In this document: in pieces, positions 44,251 through 54,496 of the stretch | How positions within the stretch are numbered: the first letter of the stretch is position 1 | Layout: every line of letters begins with the position of its first letter | DNA from: Pseudoalteromonas sp. R3 | Lineage (GTDB): Bacteria; Pseudomonadota; Gammaproteobacteria; Enterobacterales; Alteromonadaceae | Direction: 5' to 3' | NCBI RefSeq assembly: GCF_004014715.1 | Contig: NZ_CP034835.1 | Coordinates: 2,790,001 to 2,854,000 of the forward strand | Length of the DNA stretch: 64,000 bases | Made by a program: the position numbers and the translations under genes | The notes under the pieces: generated by a model | What the model saw: the letters and a program-made list of their open reading frames with translations, nothing else | Databases searched by the model: none | What the model was told of the DNA's origin: nothing

Positions 44251-45092
44251 TCATTTACTCCATGCGTTGCTGCGCGCCAAACCCGCAGCACATCATTGGT
44301 TTCTTTTACATCATGAACACGTATGATCTGCGCACCCTGCTGAGCACATAATAATGCTCCGCTGAGGCTTGCAGCCAGGCGCTCATCTGTATCCCGATTA
44401 AGTAATTTGCCAAACATAGATTTCCGGGATAGTCCGGCCAGAACAGGAAGTTCCAGTTCAGCAAAATATGATAACTGCCCTAACAGCGAGAAGTTGTGCT
44501 CCAGCGTTTTCCCAAAACCAAAACCTGGATCAATAATAAGGCGCTCACGTGCTACACCAGCTTCCTCACAGCTAGTAATACGTGACTCAAAAAAACTGCG
44601 AATATCCTCAAACAGGTCCTGATAGGTAGGAGCGATTTGCATTGTTCTGGGCTGACCCTGCATATGCATCAGGCAAACAGCGACGCTGTCATAGCGAGCA
44701 GCAACCTCGAGTGCACCAGGCGTTTGTAAAGCTCTGACATCGTTGATGATGTCTGCACCAGCTTCTATCGCAGCTGCCATCACCTCAGCTTTGCTGGTAT
44801 CAATCGAAATAATGCAATCGGACTGCGCACGAAGGCCTTCAATCACTGGAATAACTCGGCTAAGCTCCTGCTCTAACGACACATCAGGCGCACCCGGTCG
44901 TGTTGACTCGCCACCAATATCCAGAATATCAGCGCCCTGCTCTAATAAGATCAAGCCATGATTGACAGCGCTGTCAGATTGAGAATACTTGCCGCCATCT
45001 GAGAATGAGTCAGGAGTTACATTTACTATCCCCATTATCCGGGGCATCGTAAGGTCGAGTCTACGACCACGAGGAAGTTTAAGCTGAAGCAT
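44247..45092 (-). CDS. folP: dihydropteroate synthase
   Basis: A 281-residue TIM-barrel enzyme of folate synthesis, the target of sulfonamides. It shows [15 protein letters not shown] (about 19-33), [11 protein letters not shown] and the later [15 protein letters not shown] and [13 protein letters not shown] 45092 ([14 protein letters not shown]) is chosen; the frame is open eleven codons further but without similarity. In other species ftsH directly precedes folP; here a repeat element and a terminator sit in the 294-base gap between them. Confidence 0.96.
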   Translation of the reverse strand: MLQLKLPRGRRLDLTMPRIMGIVNVTPDSFSDGGKYSQSDSAVNHGLILLEQGADILDIGGESTRPGAPDVSLEQELSRVIPVIEGLRAQSDCIISIDTSKAEVMAAAIEAGADIINDVRALQTPGALEVAARYDSVAVCLMHMQGQPRTMQIAPTYQDLFEDIRSFFESRITSCEEAGVARERLIIDPGFGFGKTLEHNFSLLGQLSYFAELELPVLAGLSRKSMFGKLLNRDTDERLAASLSGALLCAQQGAQIIRVHDVKETNDVLRVWRAATHGVNE

Positions 45093-45207
45093 AATTCGCC
45101 TGTTGAAATGCCTGTATATAAGCACATTTTAAAAAAAACTGCCACATTAAGATAGTAAGCACTCGCGGTGGAGAGCCTAACTGACATCATCTGAATGGCC
45201 GCTTACT

Positions 45208-45316
45208 CATACCAATGCACCTATTGTGATTACTCATAATATACAGCCTGAAGGTGTAAGCGTTGTTATACATAATGCTCTAAAGCGCTCAGCTTGCTTA
45301 AGGGCGAATTGGTATG
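45208..45316. mobile_element. MITE-like short repeat element with CATACCAAT ends
   Basis: A 109-base segment with perfect 9-base inverted ends CATACCAAT (45208-45216) and ATTGGTATG (45308-45316), without a reading frame. The ends resemble those of the element at 41270, but the interior (GCACCTATTGTGATTACTCATAAT) is different, so the two may be separate families using the same mobilising enzyme. It separates folP from ftsH. Confidence 0.55.
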
Positions 45317-45339
45317 AAGCTGTTTTCTTAAAATATAAA

Positions 45340-45363
45340 AAACCCCAGCTCAAGCTGGGGTTT
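45340..45363 (-). terminator. rho-independent terminator of ftsH
   Basis: A hairpin AAACCCCAGCT/AGCTGGGGTTT with a very short central loop; on the minus strand a T-run (TTTTTATATTTT) follows. It lies 24 bases downstream of the ftsH stop and uncouples ftsH from folP. Confidence 0.88.
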
Positions 45364-45386
45364 CAATTTGTTAATTGTAACTCAGG

Positions 45387-47330
45387 TTAGGACTTATCAT
45401 CAAGTTCTGAACCCGGCGCAGATTCACTTTCGCGATTGTCATCGTTGCTGCTCGCGCTAGTTTGTTTCTGGGCATTACCATTGTCTGACGGCTTACGATC
45501 ATGGGCATCTCTGGGTGGACGCACTTCTTTTCGTTCCATCAAGTCGTCAATCTGACCTGCATCGATTGTTTCATACTTCATCAATGCATCTTTCATAGCG
45601 TGTAGGATATCCATATTGTCCTTAAGAATTTGCTCCGCTCTATCGTAGTTGCGAGTTACAAAGTCCTTAATTTCAGCATCGATAAGCTTAGCCGTTTCAT
45701 CTGATACACCAGCCATACGAGATGACCCGCCACCCATGAACATTTCACCCTGTTCTTCCATGTACATTTGTGGACCCAACTTCGGACTCAAGCCCCATTG
45801 TGTCACCATCTTACGAGCGATGTCTGTTGCTCGCTCAATATCATTACTGGCACCGGTTGTTACTTTATCATCACCATAAATAATGGCTTCAGCAATACGA
45901 CCGCCGTAAAGACTGGAAAGCATAGACTCAAGATGTTCTTTTGAGTGACTGACTCTATCCTGCTCAGGCAAATACATAGTGACACCCAGCGCTCGACCAC
46001 GCGGAATGATAGACACTTTGTAGACAGGGTCATGTTCTGGTACCAGTCGACCTACAATAGCGTGACCGGCTTCATGGTAGGCAGTCATTTCTTTTTCTTT
46101 CTCGGACATAACCATAGATTTGCGCTCAGCACCCATCATGATCTTGTCTTTGGCTGCGTCAAACTCAGCCATGCTCACTTTACGTTTGTTACCACGGGCT
46201 GCAAATAGCGCAGCTTCATTAACCAGGTTAGCCAGGTCAGCACCTGAGAAACCAGGTGTACCGCGTGCAATGACTGATGCCTCAACATTTTCATCAAGAG
46301 GTACTTTACGCATGTGTACGTTCAGAATTTGCTCCCGACCACGTACATCTGGCAAGCCTACAACAACCTGACGGTCAAAACGGCCAGGACGAAGCAATGC
46401 CGGGTCAAGTACATCGGGACGGTTCGTCGCAGCAATTACGATAATCCCTTCATTACCTTCAAAGCCATCCATTTCTACGAGCATTTGGTTGAGAGTCTGT
46501 TCACGCTCATCGTGACCACCGCCCATACCGGCACCACGTTTACGACCAACGGCATCGATTTCGTCGATGAAAATAATACAAGGAGCCGCTTTTTTAGCTT
46601 GATCAAACATATCACGTACACGTGACGCACCCACACCCACAAACATTTCTACGAAGTCTGAGCCAGAAATGGTGAAGAATGGAACCTTTGCCTCGCCAGC
46701 AACAGCCTTTGCCAGCAAGGTTTTACCTGTACCAGGAGGACCAACCATCAACACCCCCTTAGGGATGTTACCGCCAAGCTTTTGAAACTTAGATGGGTCG
46801 CGTAAGAAGTCAACCAACTCAGTCACGTCTTCTTTTGCCTCGTCACAGCCTGCAACGTCCGCAAATGTAGTTTTTACCTGATCCTCGCCCATTAGACGGG
46901 CTTTACTTTTACCAAATGACATGGCGCCTTTGCCACCGCCCCCTTGCATCTGACGCATGAAGAATATCCATACACCAATTAACAAAAGCATTGGGAACCA
47001 GGAGATAAAGATATTGGCCAGGAACGACTGCTCTTCTGGTGCAACGCCTTTAACGTTTACATCGTTCTTAAGTAAGTCGTTAATCAGATCATCGTCGTAC
47101 AATGGCATAATAGTTTGGAAACGCTCACCATTGTTTTTGATCCCTGTAATTGTGCCAGCTGTCCGGTCGATGTTGACATCGCGGACGACACCGCTGCGCA
47201 CTTCGTTCACAAACTGAGTGTAACTAGTTTGGCGATCCGCTTGTTCGCCACCATTGAAGCTCTGAAATACGGTCATTAGCACGACAGCTATTACCAGCCA
47301 GAGTATTAAGTTCTTCGCCATATCGCTCAA
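45387..47330 (-). CDS. ftsH: ATP-dependent zinc metalloprotease FtsH
   Basis: A 647-residue membrane-anchored AAA+ protease that degrades LpxC, sigma-32 and damaged membrane proteins. Two helices (about 6-22 and 105-123) enclose a periplasmic domain. Walker A is GPPGTGKT (about 197-204), Walker [13 protein letters not shown], the second region of homology [20 protein letters not shown], and the zinc site HEAGH (about 417-421). The C-terminal tail is long and polar ([14 protein letters not shown]). Length is near the E. coli protein. It follows rlmE by 59 bases, the usual pair. Confidence 0.98.
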   Translation of the reverse strand: MSDMAKNLILWLVIAVVLMTVFQSFNGGEQADRQTSYTQFVNEVRSGVVRDVNIDRTAGTITGIKNNGERFQTIMPLYDDDLINDLLKNDVNVKGVAPEEQSFLANIFISWFPMLLLIGVWIFFMRQMQGGGGKGAMSFGKSKARLMGEDQVKTTFADVAGCDEAKEDVTELVDFLRDPSKFQKLGGNIPKGVLMVGPPGTGKTLLAKAVAGEAKVPFFTISGSDFVEMFVGVGASRVRDMFDQAKKAAPCIIFIDEIDAVGRKRGAGMGGGHDEREQTLNQMLVEMDGFEGNEGIIVIAATNRPDVLDPALLRPGRFDRQVVVGLPDVRGREQILNVHMRKVPLDENVEASVIARGTPGFSGADLANLVNEAALFAARGNKRKVSMAEFDAAKDKIMMGAERKSMVMSEKEKEMTAYHEAGHAIVGRLVPEHDPVYKVSIIPRGRALGVTMYLPEQDRVSHSKEHLESMLSSLYGGRIAEAIIYGDDKVTTGASNDIERATDIARKMVTQWGLSPKLGPQMYMEEQGEMFMGGGSSRMAGVSDETAKLIDAEIKDFVTRNYDRAEQILKDNMDILHAMKDALMKYETIDAGQIDDLMERKEVRPPRDAHDRKPSDNGNAQKQTSASSNDDNRESESAPGSELDDKS

Positions 47331-47389
47331 GGGGTTAACCTCTTGTATCTAAAATAATTCAAATTCGTCTTAAAAGCGTTTCAACTGTA

Positions 47390-48019
47390 CTACAGTTTGT
47401 AGCCCGTCGCCACTATATATACTTCACGAGATCGGGGGCGTGACGCTTTTGGCTTGCGGATTTTAACCACTTTAAAGGCATTACGCACATCCTGTACAAA
47501 TTGATCAAAGCCTTCACCCTGAAACACTTTAACAGTAAAAGCGCCGTTAGGCTTGAGCACCTGATGACACATGTCGAACGCTAGCTCAACCAGGTACATA
47601 CTGCCCGCCTGATCTATCACAGTATTACCGCTCATATTAGGCGCCATGTCCGAACATACCACATCAATATTTTTGCCGCCAATTCGGTCTAGCAAGGCGC
47701 CCAAAACAGCCTCCTCACGAAAGTCGCCCTGAAGAAATGCAACGCCTGGTAAAGAGTCCATTGGCAAAATATCACACGCGATCACTTCCCCCTTATCACC
47801 CACCTGTTCCGCCAGATACTGTGACCAGCTTCCAGGTGCAGCTCCCAGGTCAACCACATGCATGCCCGGTTTAAACAATTTGTCTTTTTGTTGGATCTCT
47901 TCAAGTTTGAAGACGGCACGAGAGCGGTAGCCCCGTTTTTGTGCCTCATGAACATAAGGATCTTCAACATGTTCTTTTAACCAGCGTTTGGAGCTCGCTG
48001 AGTGCTTTTTATTTGCCAT
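47390..48019 (-). CDS. rlmE: 23S rRNA 2'-O-ribose U2552 methyltransferase
   Basis: A 209-residue SAM-dependent methyltransferase (FtsJ/RrmJ) acting on U2552 of 23S rRNA. The SAM-binding motif is [14 protein letters not shown] (about 62-75), preceded by [17 protein letters not shown] with the catalytic lysine, and followed by [10 protein letters not shown] and [12 protein letters not shown]. Length is identical to that in E. coli. Divergent from yhbY, the normal arrangement. Confidence 0.98.
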   Translation of the reverse strand: MANKKHSASSKRWLKEHVEDPYVHEAQKRGYRSRAVFKLEEIQQKDKLFKPGMHVVDLGAAPGSWSQYLAEQVGDKGEVIACDILPMDSLPGVAFLQGDFREEAVLGALLDRIGGKNIDVVCSDMAPNMSGNTVIDQAGSMYLVELAFDMCHQVLKPNGAFTVKVFQGEGFDQFVQDVRNAFKVVKIRKPKASRPRSREVYIVATGYKL

Positions 48020-48102
48020 ATTAACTGCAACTCATTAGTAATATTCTTTAGATGGCGTTAGAATAGCGGTAATTCAAGCCTTAATTAGTAAATTGTATCA
48101 AT

Positions 48103-48399
48103 ATGACATTATCAAATAAACAGAAGCAGTACCTAAAAGGGTTAGCACACGACCTAAAACCTGTTGTTTTGCTCGGCGGTAACGGGCTGACAGAGGGGGT
48201 TCTGTTAGAGATTGAGCAATGTTTAGACATTCACGAACTCATTAAAGTAAAAGTCCCAACTAATGACCGTGAGACCAAACAGCTTATCTTTGACGCCATT
48301 GTTCGTGAGACAGGCGCTCATAAAGTTCAGGTGATCGGACACATCATTGTGCTATATCGCCAAAGCGAAGACAAAAAAATTCAACTTCCTCGCCAGTAG
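48103..48399 (+). CDS. yhbY: ribosome assembly RNA-binding protein YhbY
   Basis: A 98-residue CRM-domain protein that binds pre-50S particles. It shows LSNKQKQYLKGLAHDLKPVV, the GGNGLTEGV loop (about 27-35) that stands for the GxxG RNA-binding signature, and HELIKVKV. Length is as in E. coli (97). Divergent from rlmE with an 83-base gap holding both promoters. Confidence 0.97.
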   Translation: MTLSNKQKQYLKGLAHDLKPVVLLGGNGLTEGVLLEIEQCLDIHELIKVKVPTNDRETKQLIFDAIVRETGAHKVQVIGHIIVLYRQSEDKKIQLPRQ

Positions 48400-48412
48400 C
48401 CAGCCGGGCTGA

Positions 48413-49570
48413 CTACCCGTCAGCCTGCGTTTCAGCTGTTCTACTAAATTCGATGGCCTGACGAATGAACTCTGTACTCAGGCCATTGATAACACCGCTT
48501 TCTGCATTTAGTAGCAGGCTGAACCCAATCCCCAATTCAGGTAACACAGCCACATCTGTCCGGTAGCCCTGCACCCAGCCGCTGTGATAATACATTAACT
48601 CGCCAGAAAAACTATATATGCGCCATCCCAGACCGTAATGCGCTTGTTCAACGTAGTTACGCCATACACGCCGACGCAACTCACGCTTTGTGCGCGTGTA
48701 AGGTCGAGACTGAATGGTCAGTGCGTCCAGTGATAGTACCGATGGATAAATACCCAGTTGCGCCTTCAACCATTGGCTCATATCCGCAGCACTGGCATTC
48801 ACGCCCGCTGCGGGTGCTACTTTATAGTAATGAGGTTTTAACTTTGCGGTATGCCAGCGCTTTTTACCCCGGACATGAGGTGCTGCAAAATTATCGTCTT
48901 TGGTCATATGCGCATGTCCTAAACCCGCATCTTTCATACCCAAAGGCGCAAAGAAAAAATGCTCAAGCCAGGACTCGTAACTCAACCGAGTGCTTTGCTT
49001 AATGACATCGCCGATGAGACTGAACATAACATTCTGATAGCCGTAACAGATGCCAGGTCTGCAAATGTGTTCCACATCAACCAGTTTCGGATAAATTTTG
49101 TCATAACTCATCCTGGACTCAATCAAGTTGTCATATGCATTTGGCACCAGACCACTGGAGTGGCTCAACAGGTGGTATAACTTCGCTTCGCCGTATGCAC
49201 TATTGGTAAAAATAGGCAGGTGCTCTGCAACTGTATCTTCGATATCGAGCACACCCTGCGCAGCCAGCTTTGCGGTTAGGGAACCTGCAAATGTTTTAGA
49301 AACAGACGCTAAACGAAAACGCGTATTGGCCGTGACTTTTTGTCCTTTTCTGACTTTGGTTACGCCTATTCCGACAATATGCTCACCATGCTCGCGGTGC
49401 ACAATGCTCAATGCTGCGCCCGGTATCGATTTTTCTTTTAGTTTTTGTTTGAGTTGCTTAGAATATGCGTTCACAAATTGCTCCCAGCGCTGCTGCTCGC
49501 AGCCTGGGCTAGCCTGAACGACCCAGGTCGTCAGTGCGAATGCAATAATAAGATGATGCAGTGACTTCAT
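48413..49570 (-). CDS. serine hydrolase, beta-lactamase (AmpC/EstB) fold
   Basis: A 385-residue exported serine hydrolase of the class C beta-lactamase / penicillin-binding protein fold. The active serine is in SVSK (SxxK, about residue 90), the second motif YQN (YxN) is in CYGYQNVMFSL, and the third is HSGWVQGY in the place of KTG, a version typical of esterases and D-aminopeptidases, not of true beta-lactamases. ATG 49570 (MKSLHHLIIAFALTTW) gives a signal peptide; upstream in-frame ATGs are possible. Resistance function should not be assumed. Convergent with yhbY with 13 bases between. Confidence 0.85.
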   Translation of the reverse strand: MKSLHHLIIAFALTTWVVQASPGCEQQRWEQFVNAYSKQLKQKLKEKSIPGAALSIVHREHGEHIVGIGVTKVRKGQKVTANTRFRLASVSKTFAGSLTAKLAAQGVLDIEDTVAEHLPIFTNSAYGEAKLYHLLSHSSGLVPNAYDNLIESRMSYDKIYPKLVDVEHICRPGICYGYQNVMFSLIGDVIKQSTRLSYESWLEHFFFAPLGMKDAGLGHAHMTKDDNFAAPHVRGKKRWHTAKLKPHYYKVAPAAGVNASAADMSQWLKAQLGIYPSVLSLDALTIQSRPYTRTKRELRRRVWRNYVEQAHYGLGWRIYSFSGELMYYHSGWVQGYRTDVAVLPELGIGFSLLLNAESGVINGLSTEFIRQAIEFSRTAETQADG

Positions 49571-49750
49571 AATGATCCGATTCATTAACACGCTGCACAT
49601 AATATCATGAAGTTTGGCACTGCTCACGCGGACAATCCCTGTTGGCGGTAGAATTTGTTCTACTCGGCCATTGAGATAATGCCAAAGAATTTGTCGTGTT
49701 TTAATGCAGCTAAGTGCTGAACTATAAAACTAAATTTAGAGGTATAAGTC

Positions 49751-50557
49751 ATGCGCTGCTTGCTTTCAATTATCGCCTTTGCCGGACTGACGGGGTGTAT
49801 TGCAACACCGCCAATGGCACCCAAACTGGGCGTACCGGCGAAACCACTGTTAACCAAATCAGTGTATCAACTGTCCTACAGTACTGAGTTAGAATCTGCT
49901 CGGATCAAATCCGTTCAGCTGCCTGCTCACCCAGTCAAAAGTGGTAACACGGTTTATATCGATACCAGTAAAGTCAGTATGACGGATACATTACGCAAAC
50001 AGATTATCCAGCTTTTGAAAGACAAAGGCTTAACTGTTGTTGCCCAAAAAAGCAGCGATTATCATTTAGTCGTTCAACAACTTGACCTGTCTTTTGGTAA
50101 AGACAAGGTGTACGTATTGAACAAGCCCGAAGACCCACACCCCTACATTGCTGAATTAGCTCAAACCATTCCGAGTAAGCAGTGTAGCAATATCATTGCT
50201 TCTTTGAGTATGCGATTGACGCACAAATCATCATCCGATGTCATTTGGTTTGCTAAGTCGTCTATCAACAGCGCTGGTTACCAGGGTATCCCGTTACAAT
50301 ATACCTTTACAGAAACTGAGAAAGTGACCAATGAACACGCTGTGGTTTCGTTTATTGTTGAACAAAATCAGGATGAAGCACGTCGAGCCAGATACAATCA
50401 GGCTGTGGAGATCCCACCCTATCGCGTGGAATCACAAATATCTCCGCTCGTAAAAACGGCCGGTGCCTGTAATAAAACAGAAGTCAGCGCCCTGACCAGT
50501 GACATGATGTACCATTTAAGTCGCGGCCTGATAGAAAAACTTAATGTATTGCTTTAA
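49751..50557 (+). CDS. lipoprotein of unknown function
   Basis: A 268-residue lipoprotein with lipobox LTGC (Cys16) and a proline-rich stretch after it. The mature part (TLRKQIIQLLKDKGLTVVAQKSSDYHLVVQQLDLSFG) has an alpha/beta pattern like DUF4136/DUF4410-type envelope lipoproteins, but I cannot assign a family. A GAGGTATAAGTC ribosome-binding region precedes the ATG. It stands alone, 145 bases before a two-component system on the same strand, without clear functional linkage. Confidence 0.75.
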   Translation: MRCLLSIIAFAGLTGCIATPPMAPKLGVPAKPLLTKSVYQLSYSTELESARIKSVQLPAHPVKSGNTVYIDTSKVSMTDTLRKQIIQLLKDKGLTVVAQKSSDYHLVVQQLDLSFGKDKVYVLNKPEDPHPYIAELAQTIPSKQCSNIIASLSMRLTHKSSSDVIWFAKSSINSAGYQGIPLQYTFTETEKVTNEHAVVSFIVEQNQDEARRARYNQAVEIPPYRVESQISPLVKTAGACNKTEVSALTSDMMYHLSRGLIEKLNVLL

Positions 50558-50702
50558 TAAAGGTTCTAAAACAAGAACACACACTTAATTACACTTTTTA
50601 CGCGATTCGTACTTATAATTGCAGTCAAGAACATAATTAAAGCAAAGTTAACGAAGCCTTGTCGATCAGTCACTCTGGCAAGCGCAATTAAGGAGAAGTC
50701 AA

Positions 50703-51409
50703 ATGGAGCAATACGGCACGATTTTGTTGGTTGAAGATGACGAGTCACTCGCGCAGTGGGTTGCCGATTACCTGAATAATCAGGGCTATACCACAGAATG
50801 TTGTTATCGCGGTGATCAGGTTGTCAGTATGGTCAAACAACACGAGCCGGATCTGGTGTTGCTGGATATCATGTTACCTGGACAAGACGGTATCAGTGTA
50901 TGCCGCGAGCTGCGTCAGTTTTACAGCAAGCCCATCATTATGCTCACAGCCAAAGACGAAGAAATGGATGAGGTGATTGGCTTAGAAGTCGGTGCCAGTG
51001 ATTATGTCATCAAGCCCGTTCGCCCTCGTGCATTGCTGGCAAGGATCAAGGCAAACATGCGTGTAGCTCAGGACAGTGAATCTAACTCCGATACCAATGC
51101 CGTCATGCTCAATGTCGGGAACCTGCGTATTGATACACAAGCACGAAAAGTCATTGTGTCAGATCAGGAAGTAAATGTGTCCAGTGCCGAATACCTGTTA
51201 CTGCATTTTTGGCCAGCAATGCCGGAGAAGTGGTTTCCCGCGATGCCGTATTTAAGGCAACTAAAGGACGCGAATATGATGGTCTGGATCGCAGCGTAGA
51301 TGTACTGATTTCAGCACTACGTAAGAAGTTTGGCGATGATCCTCAGAATCCTGAAAAAATTAAAACAATTTGGGGAAAAGGCTATTTGCTTGTACCTTCT
51401 GCCTGGTAA
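50703..51409 (+). pseudogene. RstA-like OmpR-family response regulator, frameshifted
   Basis: Two frames make one 235-residue OmpR-family regulator. The receiver (residues 1-120; VEDDES, phospho-acceptor Asp in LVLLDIMLPG about 58, K in VIKPVRP) reads to 51299 but goes out of frame inside the winged helix after AEYLLLHF. The correct continuation LASNAGEVVSRDAVFKATKG to WGKGYLLVPSAW lies in the +1 frame up to 51409. The break is at five T's near 51206-51211; a sixth T restores the family pattern. Receiver similarity is closest to RstA. Followed by its probable kinase after 98 bases. Confidence 0.85.
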
Positions 51410-51507
51410 ACCAAAGGGTTTAGCCTGTCACAGTCCGCGCATTCAGGTGCGGACTCAGCCCCTCTTCGCATCGCCTGATGCAGTCGTGCCTATCTCTGGA
51501 GTAGTGA

Positions 51508-52818
51508 ATGAAAAAGCTCTATCTTTATCTTTTAGCCAGCGCCCTGATCTCAATTGTCGTACTGGGCTGGCTGCTTGATACTCTGAGCCAACAAGCTGAA
51601 CCTGCTGAAGATGCCTTTGCATGGCAGGCAAAGCTGCTGTATGGCGTAACCAATCAAAGCGCCTCTATTCCCGAAACTTTGCGGCCCGCCTATATGGAGC
51701 AGGTCAGTAAGGACTTTGACTTACCCATCACCTACAGCACTGGCGATTCACTGGCACTCCCCGTTGAGCTAAAAAACCAAATGATGCAGCCTGAAGGCTT
51801 GCTGCTAGAGGATGACATGGGCTATTACCTGTTGAAGTCAGCCCCTTCACTGGCACCAGACTATCTGGAACTCAGATTAGAGAAACCACCTGAACAGTAC
51901 GACTCCGATGTCTTTCTCACCTTAGCGTTTTACGCGGGTATTTGTACCTTTATGTGGGTTATTTTAGCCCCACTGGCGAAGCGACTTGCCGTGCTGGTCA
52001 GTGCTGCGAAACAGTTTGCCAGTGGTGATTTAAGTGCCCGAATAGAGGTCAATCATTTTACCTATATAAAAGACCTGGAGCTCACCTTTAATCGCATGGC
52101 AAATCAAATAGAAAAGCTGCTAGCAGAAAACAAGTTGATGGCCTCCAGTCTATCTCATGATATTCGTACTCCGGTAGCCTGTTTACGCTTTGGCTTTGAT
52201 GCGGCTTTTGAGGAAGACGACATTGAGCAGGTTCATGCCCTGATGCACAGAATGGAAAAAGATCTCGACCAGATGGAAGACATGTTGGCGAGCTACTTGT
52301 CCTTTGCCACACTCGAGCAAAAATCACACCTACTCAAATTCGCGCCCACTAAACTGGACGGTTATATCCGTCATGTGGTTGAACAAATGACGCCCAAATT
52401 GACTAACAAACAAATCAATGCCAGTGTTTCGGTCCCTGCTCACTTACAGTTAGATGCCGACCCTCACTGGCTGGCAAGAGCCATCTCCAATTTGCTCAGT
52501 AATGCCTGCGATTTTGCCAATAAACAGATAATAGTCAGCGCACAGCAATTGGATCATCAGATTGAAATACGGGTCGAAGATGATGGGCCGGGTATAGAAG
52601 AAGAAAACTGGGCCAAAGTATTTGACCCGTTTTTTCAGGAACAAGGGCACCGTAATCGCGCAGGCAAAAGCTATGGCCTGGGCCTGGCAATTGTTGCAAA
52701 AGTAGTTGACTGGCACCACGGTCAGGCTAGTGTCAGCAGGTCCGACCTGCTAGGCGGCGCTAAATTCACGCTGACTTTTCCCTGTAAAGCACCGAGAAAT
52801 ACTGTCAAGGCTGACTGA
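51508..52818 (+). CDS. RstB-like sensor histidine kinase
   Basis: A 436-residue inner-membrane kinase. One helix at about residues 4-25, a small periplasmic domain (about 30-130), a second helix (about 138-158), HAMP (RLAVLVSAAKQFASGDLSARIEV), H-box SSLSHDIRTPVACLRFG (His about 219), N-box ISNLLSNACDFA and G-boxes DDGPGIEEEN and KSYGLGLAIVAKV. Paired with the OmpR-type regulator just upstream. The signal is unknown; the RstB-type of E. coli is linked to acid and low magnesium. Confidence 0.9.
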   Translation: MKKLYLYLLASALISIVVLGWLLDTLSQQAEPAEDAFAWQAKLLYGVTNQSASIPETLRPAYMEQVSKDFDLPITYSTGDSLALPVELKNQMMQPEGLLLEDDMGYYLLKSAPSLAPDYLELRLEKPPEQYDSDVFLTLAFYAGICTFMWVILAPLAKRLAVLVSAAKQFASGDLSARIEVNHFTYIKDLELTFNRMANQIEKLLAENKLMASSLSHDIRTPVACLRFGFDAAFEEDDIEQVHALMHRMEKDLDQMEDMLASYLSFATLEQKSHLLKFAPTKLDGYIRHVVEQMTPKLTNKQINASVSVPAHLQLDADPHWLARAISNLLSNACDFANKQIIVSAQQLDHQIEIRVEDDGPGIEEENWAKVFDPFFQEQGHRNRAGKSYGLGLAIVAKVVDWHHGQASVSRSDLLGGAKFTLTFPCKAPRNTVKAD

Positions 52819-53006
52819 CAAGCGTTAGATTTATGCTATAAATCAGCTAGATACTAACTAAACATCAACACTGTACTGGATTTTTCAGATTACGCTCAGG
52901 ATTTAAGCAAAAACTTGTGTTAGATCAATGCAATTTAGGCCTTTTTATTTCCTTTTAATTACAGTAGATTGTTGCCGCCGTCTTTAAAAAAGAGAAGTAT
53001 AACAAT

Positions 53007-54353
53007 ATGAGCACTGTGCGCGGAGAGTTCAGCTCTCGCTTCGGATTCATTATGGCTGCAGCAGGCTCTGCTGTTGGCCTGGGAAACATTTGGGGTTTCC
53101 CGACTCAAACCGCCAGTAACGGGGGTGCCGCTTTTGTATTAATGTATTTGATCCTAGCGTTTTGTCTGGCCTATCCCGCTTTGATGGCTGAACTGGTTAT
53201 TGGTCGTCACGGCCAGGCAAATGCGGTCTCGTCGTTGCAAAAACTTGGAAATAACCCGATACAGAAGAAATTCGCGTTTTTCGTCGGCTTTGGCGGCATC
53301 ATTTGTGCCGGCCTGATCCTGAGCTTTTACGCCATTGTGGCAGGCTGGATGCTCAGTGCTACCATAGAGCCTGTCGCCAGTACAGTCGGTGCCACTGGCA
53401 CCGCTCAATGGTTGTCAGAGCAATCTCTGGTGAGAGATCTTGGCTTTACCCTAATTTTTGTGGCGCTGACTATCTCAATCATTAGTAAAGGGGTCGAAAA
53501 TGGCATTGAGAAATGGTCTAAACGTCTGATGCCAGCCCTGTTGATTATACTATTCTCTTTAATTGCGTATGTGCTTACTCAGGAAGGCGCGACAACAGGT
53601 TTAAAAGCCTATCTGGTTCCTGATTTTTCTTCTTTGCTCGACCCTGGCTTACTTGTCAGTGCACTCGGTCAGGCTTTCTTCTCTTTGTCGCTGGGTACCA
53701 GTGTTATGATCATTTATGGCTCATATATCAGTAAGCAGGAAAACCTGGTTTCTCTGGGCGCCTATGTCACCCTAATCGATGTATTTATTGCCTTTGTAGC
53801 CGGTTTGCTTATTATCCCGGCTATGTATGTGGCACAGGCTCAGGGGGTGGAGATCTTCTCAGCTACAGGCCAACTCTTATCAGAGGACACCTTAGTATTT
53901 CAGGTTCTGCCTGCCCTATTTGAAGGTATGGGCGGTGTGGGTGTATTCGTTGGGTTTGCCTTTTTTGCTCTTATGAGCATTGCAGCGCTCACCAGCTCTA
54001 TTTCTATGCTGGAGGCACCGGTGTCATACGCAGTCGAGAAGTTTGCCCTGGCCAGAACACAAGCGACCTGGATCATTGGCGGTATAATTGCAGCCGTGAG
54101 CGTGACTATCATCCTCAACTTCTCAACCCTGTTTGGCCTGGTTGTTAAACTAACAACGCAATTCGGCCAGCCGTTACTGGGCATGTTCTGCTGTATTTTC
54201 GTTGGCTGGATCTGGCACCGTCAGAAACTACTGAGCGAAATCCAGGAAGGTCATCCGGAAGTTGCATCGTCTCTGTTCTGGCGGATCTGGCCACTGTACA
54301 TAAAGTTCGTCTGCCCGCTGGCAATCGCGCTGGTCTTTATCAACTCTCTGTAA
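53007..54353 (+). CDS. sodium-dependent transporter, NSS (SNF) family
   Basis: A 448-residue secondary transporter of the neurotransmitter:sodium symporter family (LeuT fold), with about eleven helices. The first helix shows the sodium/substrate-binding signature FIMAAAGSAVGLGNIWGFP with unwound GxxxGxGN; helix 6 region LGQAFFSLSLGTSVMIIYGSY is also typical. The 11-helix bacterial subgroup includes TnaT and MhsT, which take up amino acids; the substrate here is open. A strong terminator follows. Confidence 0.92.
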   Translation: MSTVRGEFSSRFGFIMAAAGSAVGLGNIWGFPTQTASNGGAAFVLMYLILAFCLAYPALMAELVIGRHGQANAVSSLQKLGNNPIQKKFAFFVGFGGIICAGLILSFYAIVAGWMLSATIEPVASTVGATGTAQWLSEQSLVRDLGFTLIFVALTISIISKGVENGIEKWSKRLMPALLIILFSLIAYVLTQEGATTGLKAYLVPDFSSLLDPGLLVSALGQAFFSLSLGTSVMIIYGSYISKQENLVSLGAYVTLIDVFIAFVAGLLIIPAMYVAQAQGVEIFSATGQLLSEDTLVFQVLPALFEGMGGVGVFVGFAFFALMSIAALTSSISMLEAPVSYAVEKFALARTQATWIIGGIIAAVSVTIILNFSTLFGLVVKLTTQFGQPLLGMFCCIFVGWIWHRQKLLSEIQEGHPEVASSLFWRIWPLYIKFVCPLAIALVFINSL

Positions 54354-54380
54354 CAAGTAGACGAGTGAAATCTAAGGAAT

Positions 54381-54408
54381 AGAGAGGCAACACAGCCTCT
54401 CTTTTTTT
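54381..54408 (+). terminator. rho-independent terminator of NSS transporter gene
   Basis: An 8-base stem AGAGAGGC/GCCTCTCT with a 6-base loop AACACA followed by a run of six T, 28 bases after the stop. Confidence 0.92.
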
Positions 54409-54442
54409 GCTCGCCTCTTCAGAGGATTGTTTTATGGATATG

Positions 54443-54471
54443 AAAAAGCACGCCTCTGAGCGTGCTTTTTT
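54443..54471 (-). terminator. rho-independent terminator of zwf-pgl
   Basis: An 11-base stem AAAAAGCACGC/GCGTGCTTTTT with loop CTCTGA, flanked by A- and T-runs, 26 bases downstream of the pgl stop. It is symmetrical and can act on both strands. Confidence 0.88.
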
Positions 54472-54496
54472 CAATTATACGATTCTGTGTGGTGGA

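Noticed and set aside
48413..49570. Beta-lactamase resistance gene
   Set aside because: The third motif is HSG, and the general layout fits esterase/D-aminopeptidase-type serine hydrolases, so resistance is not supported.
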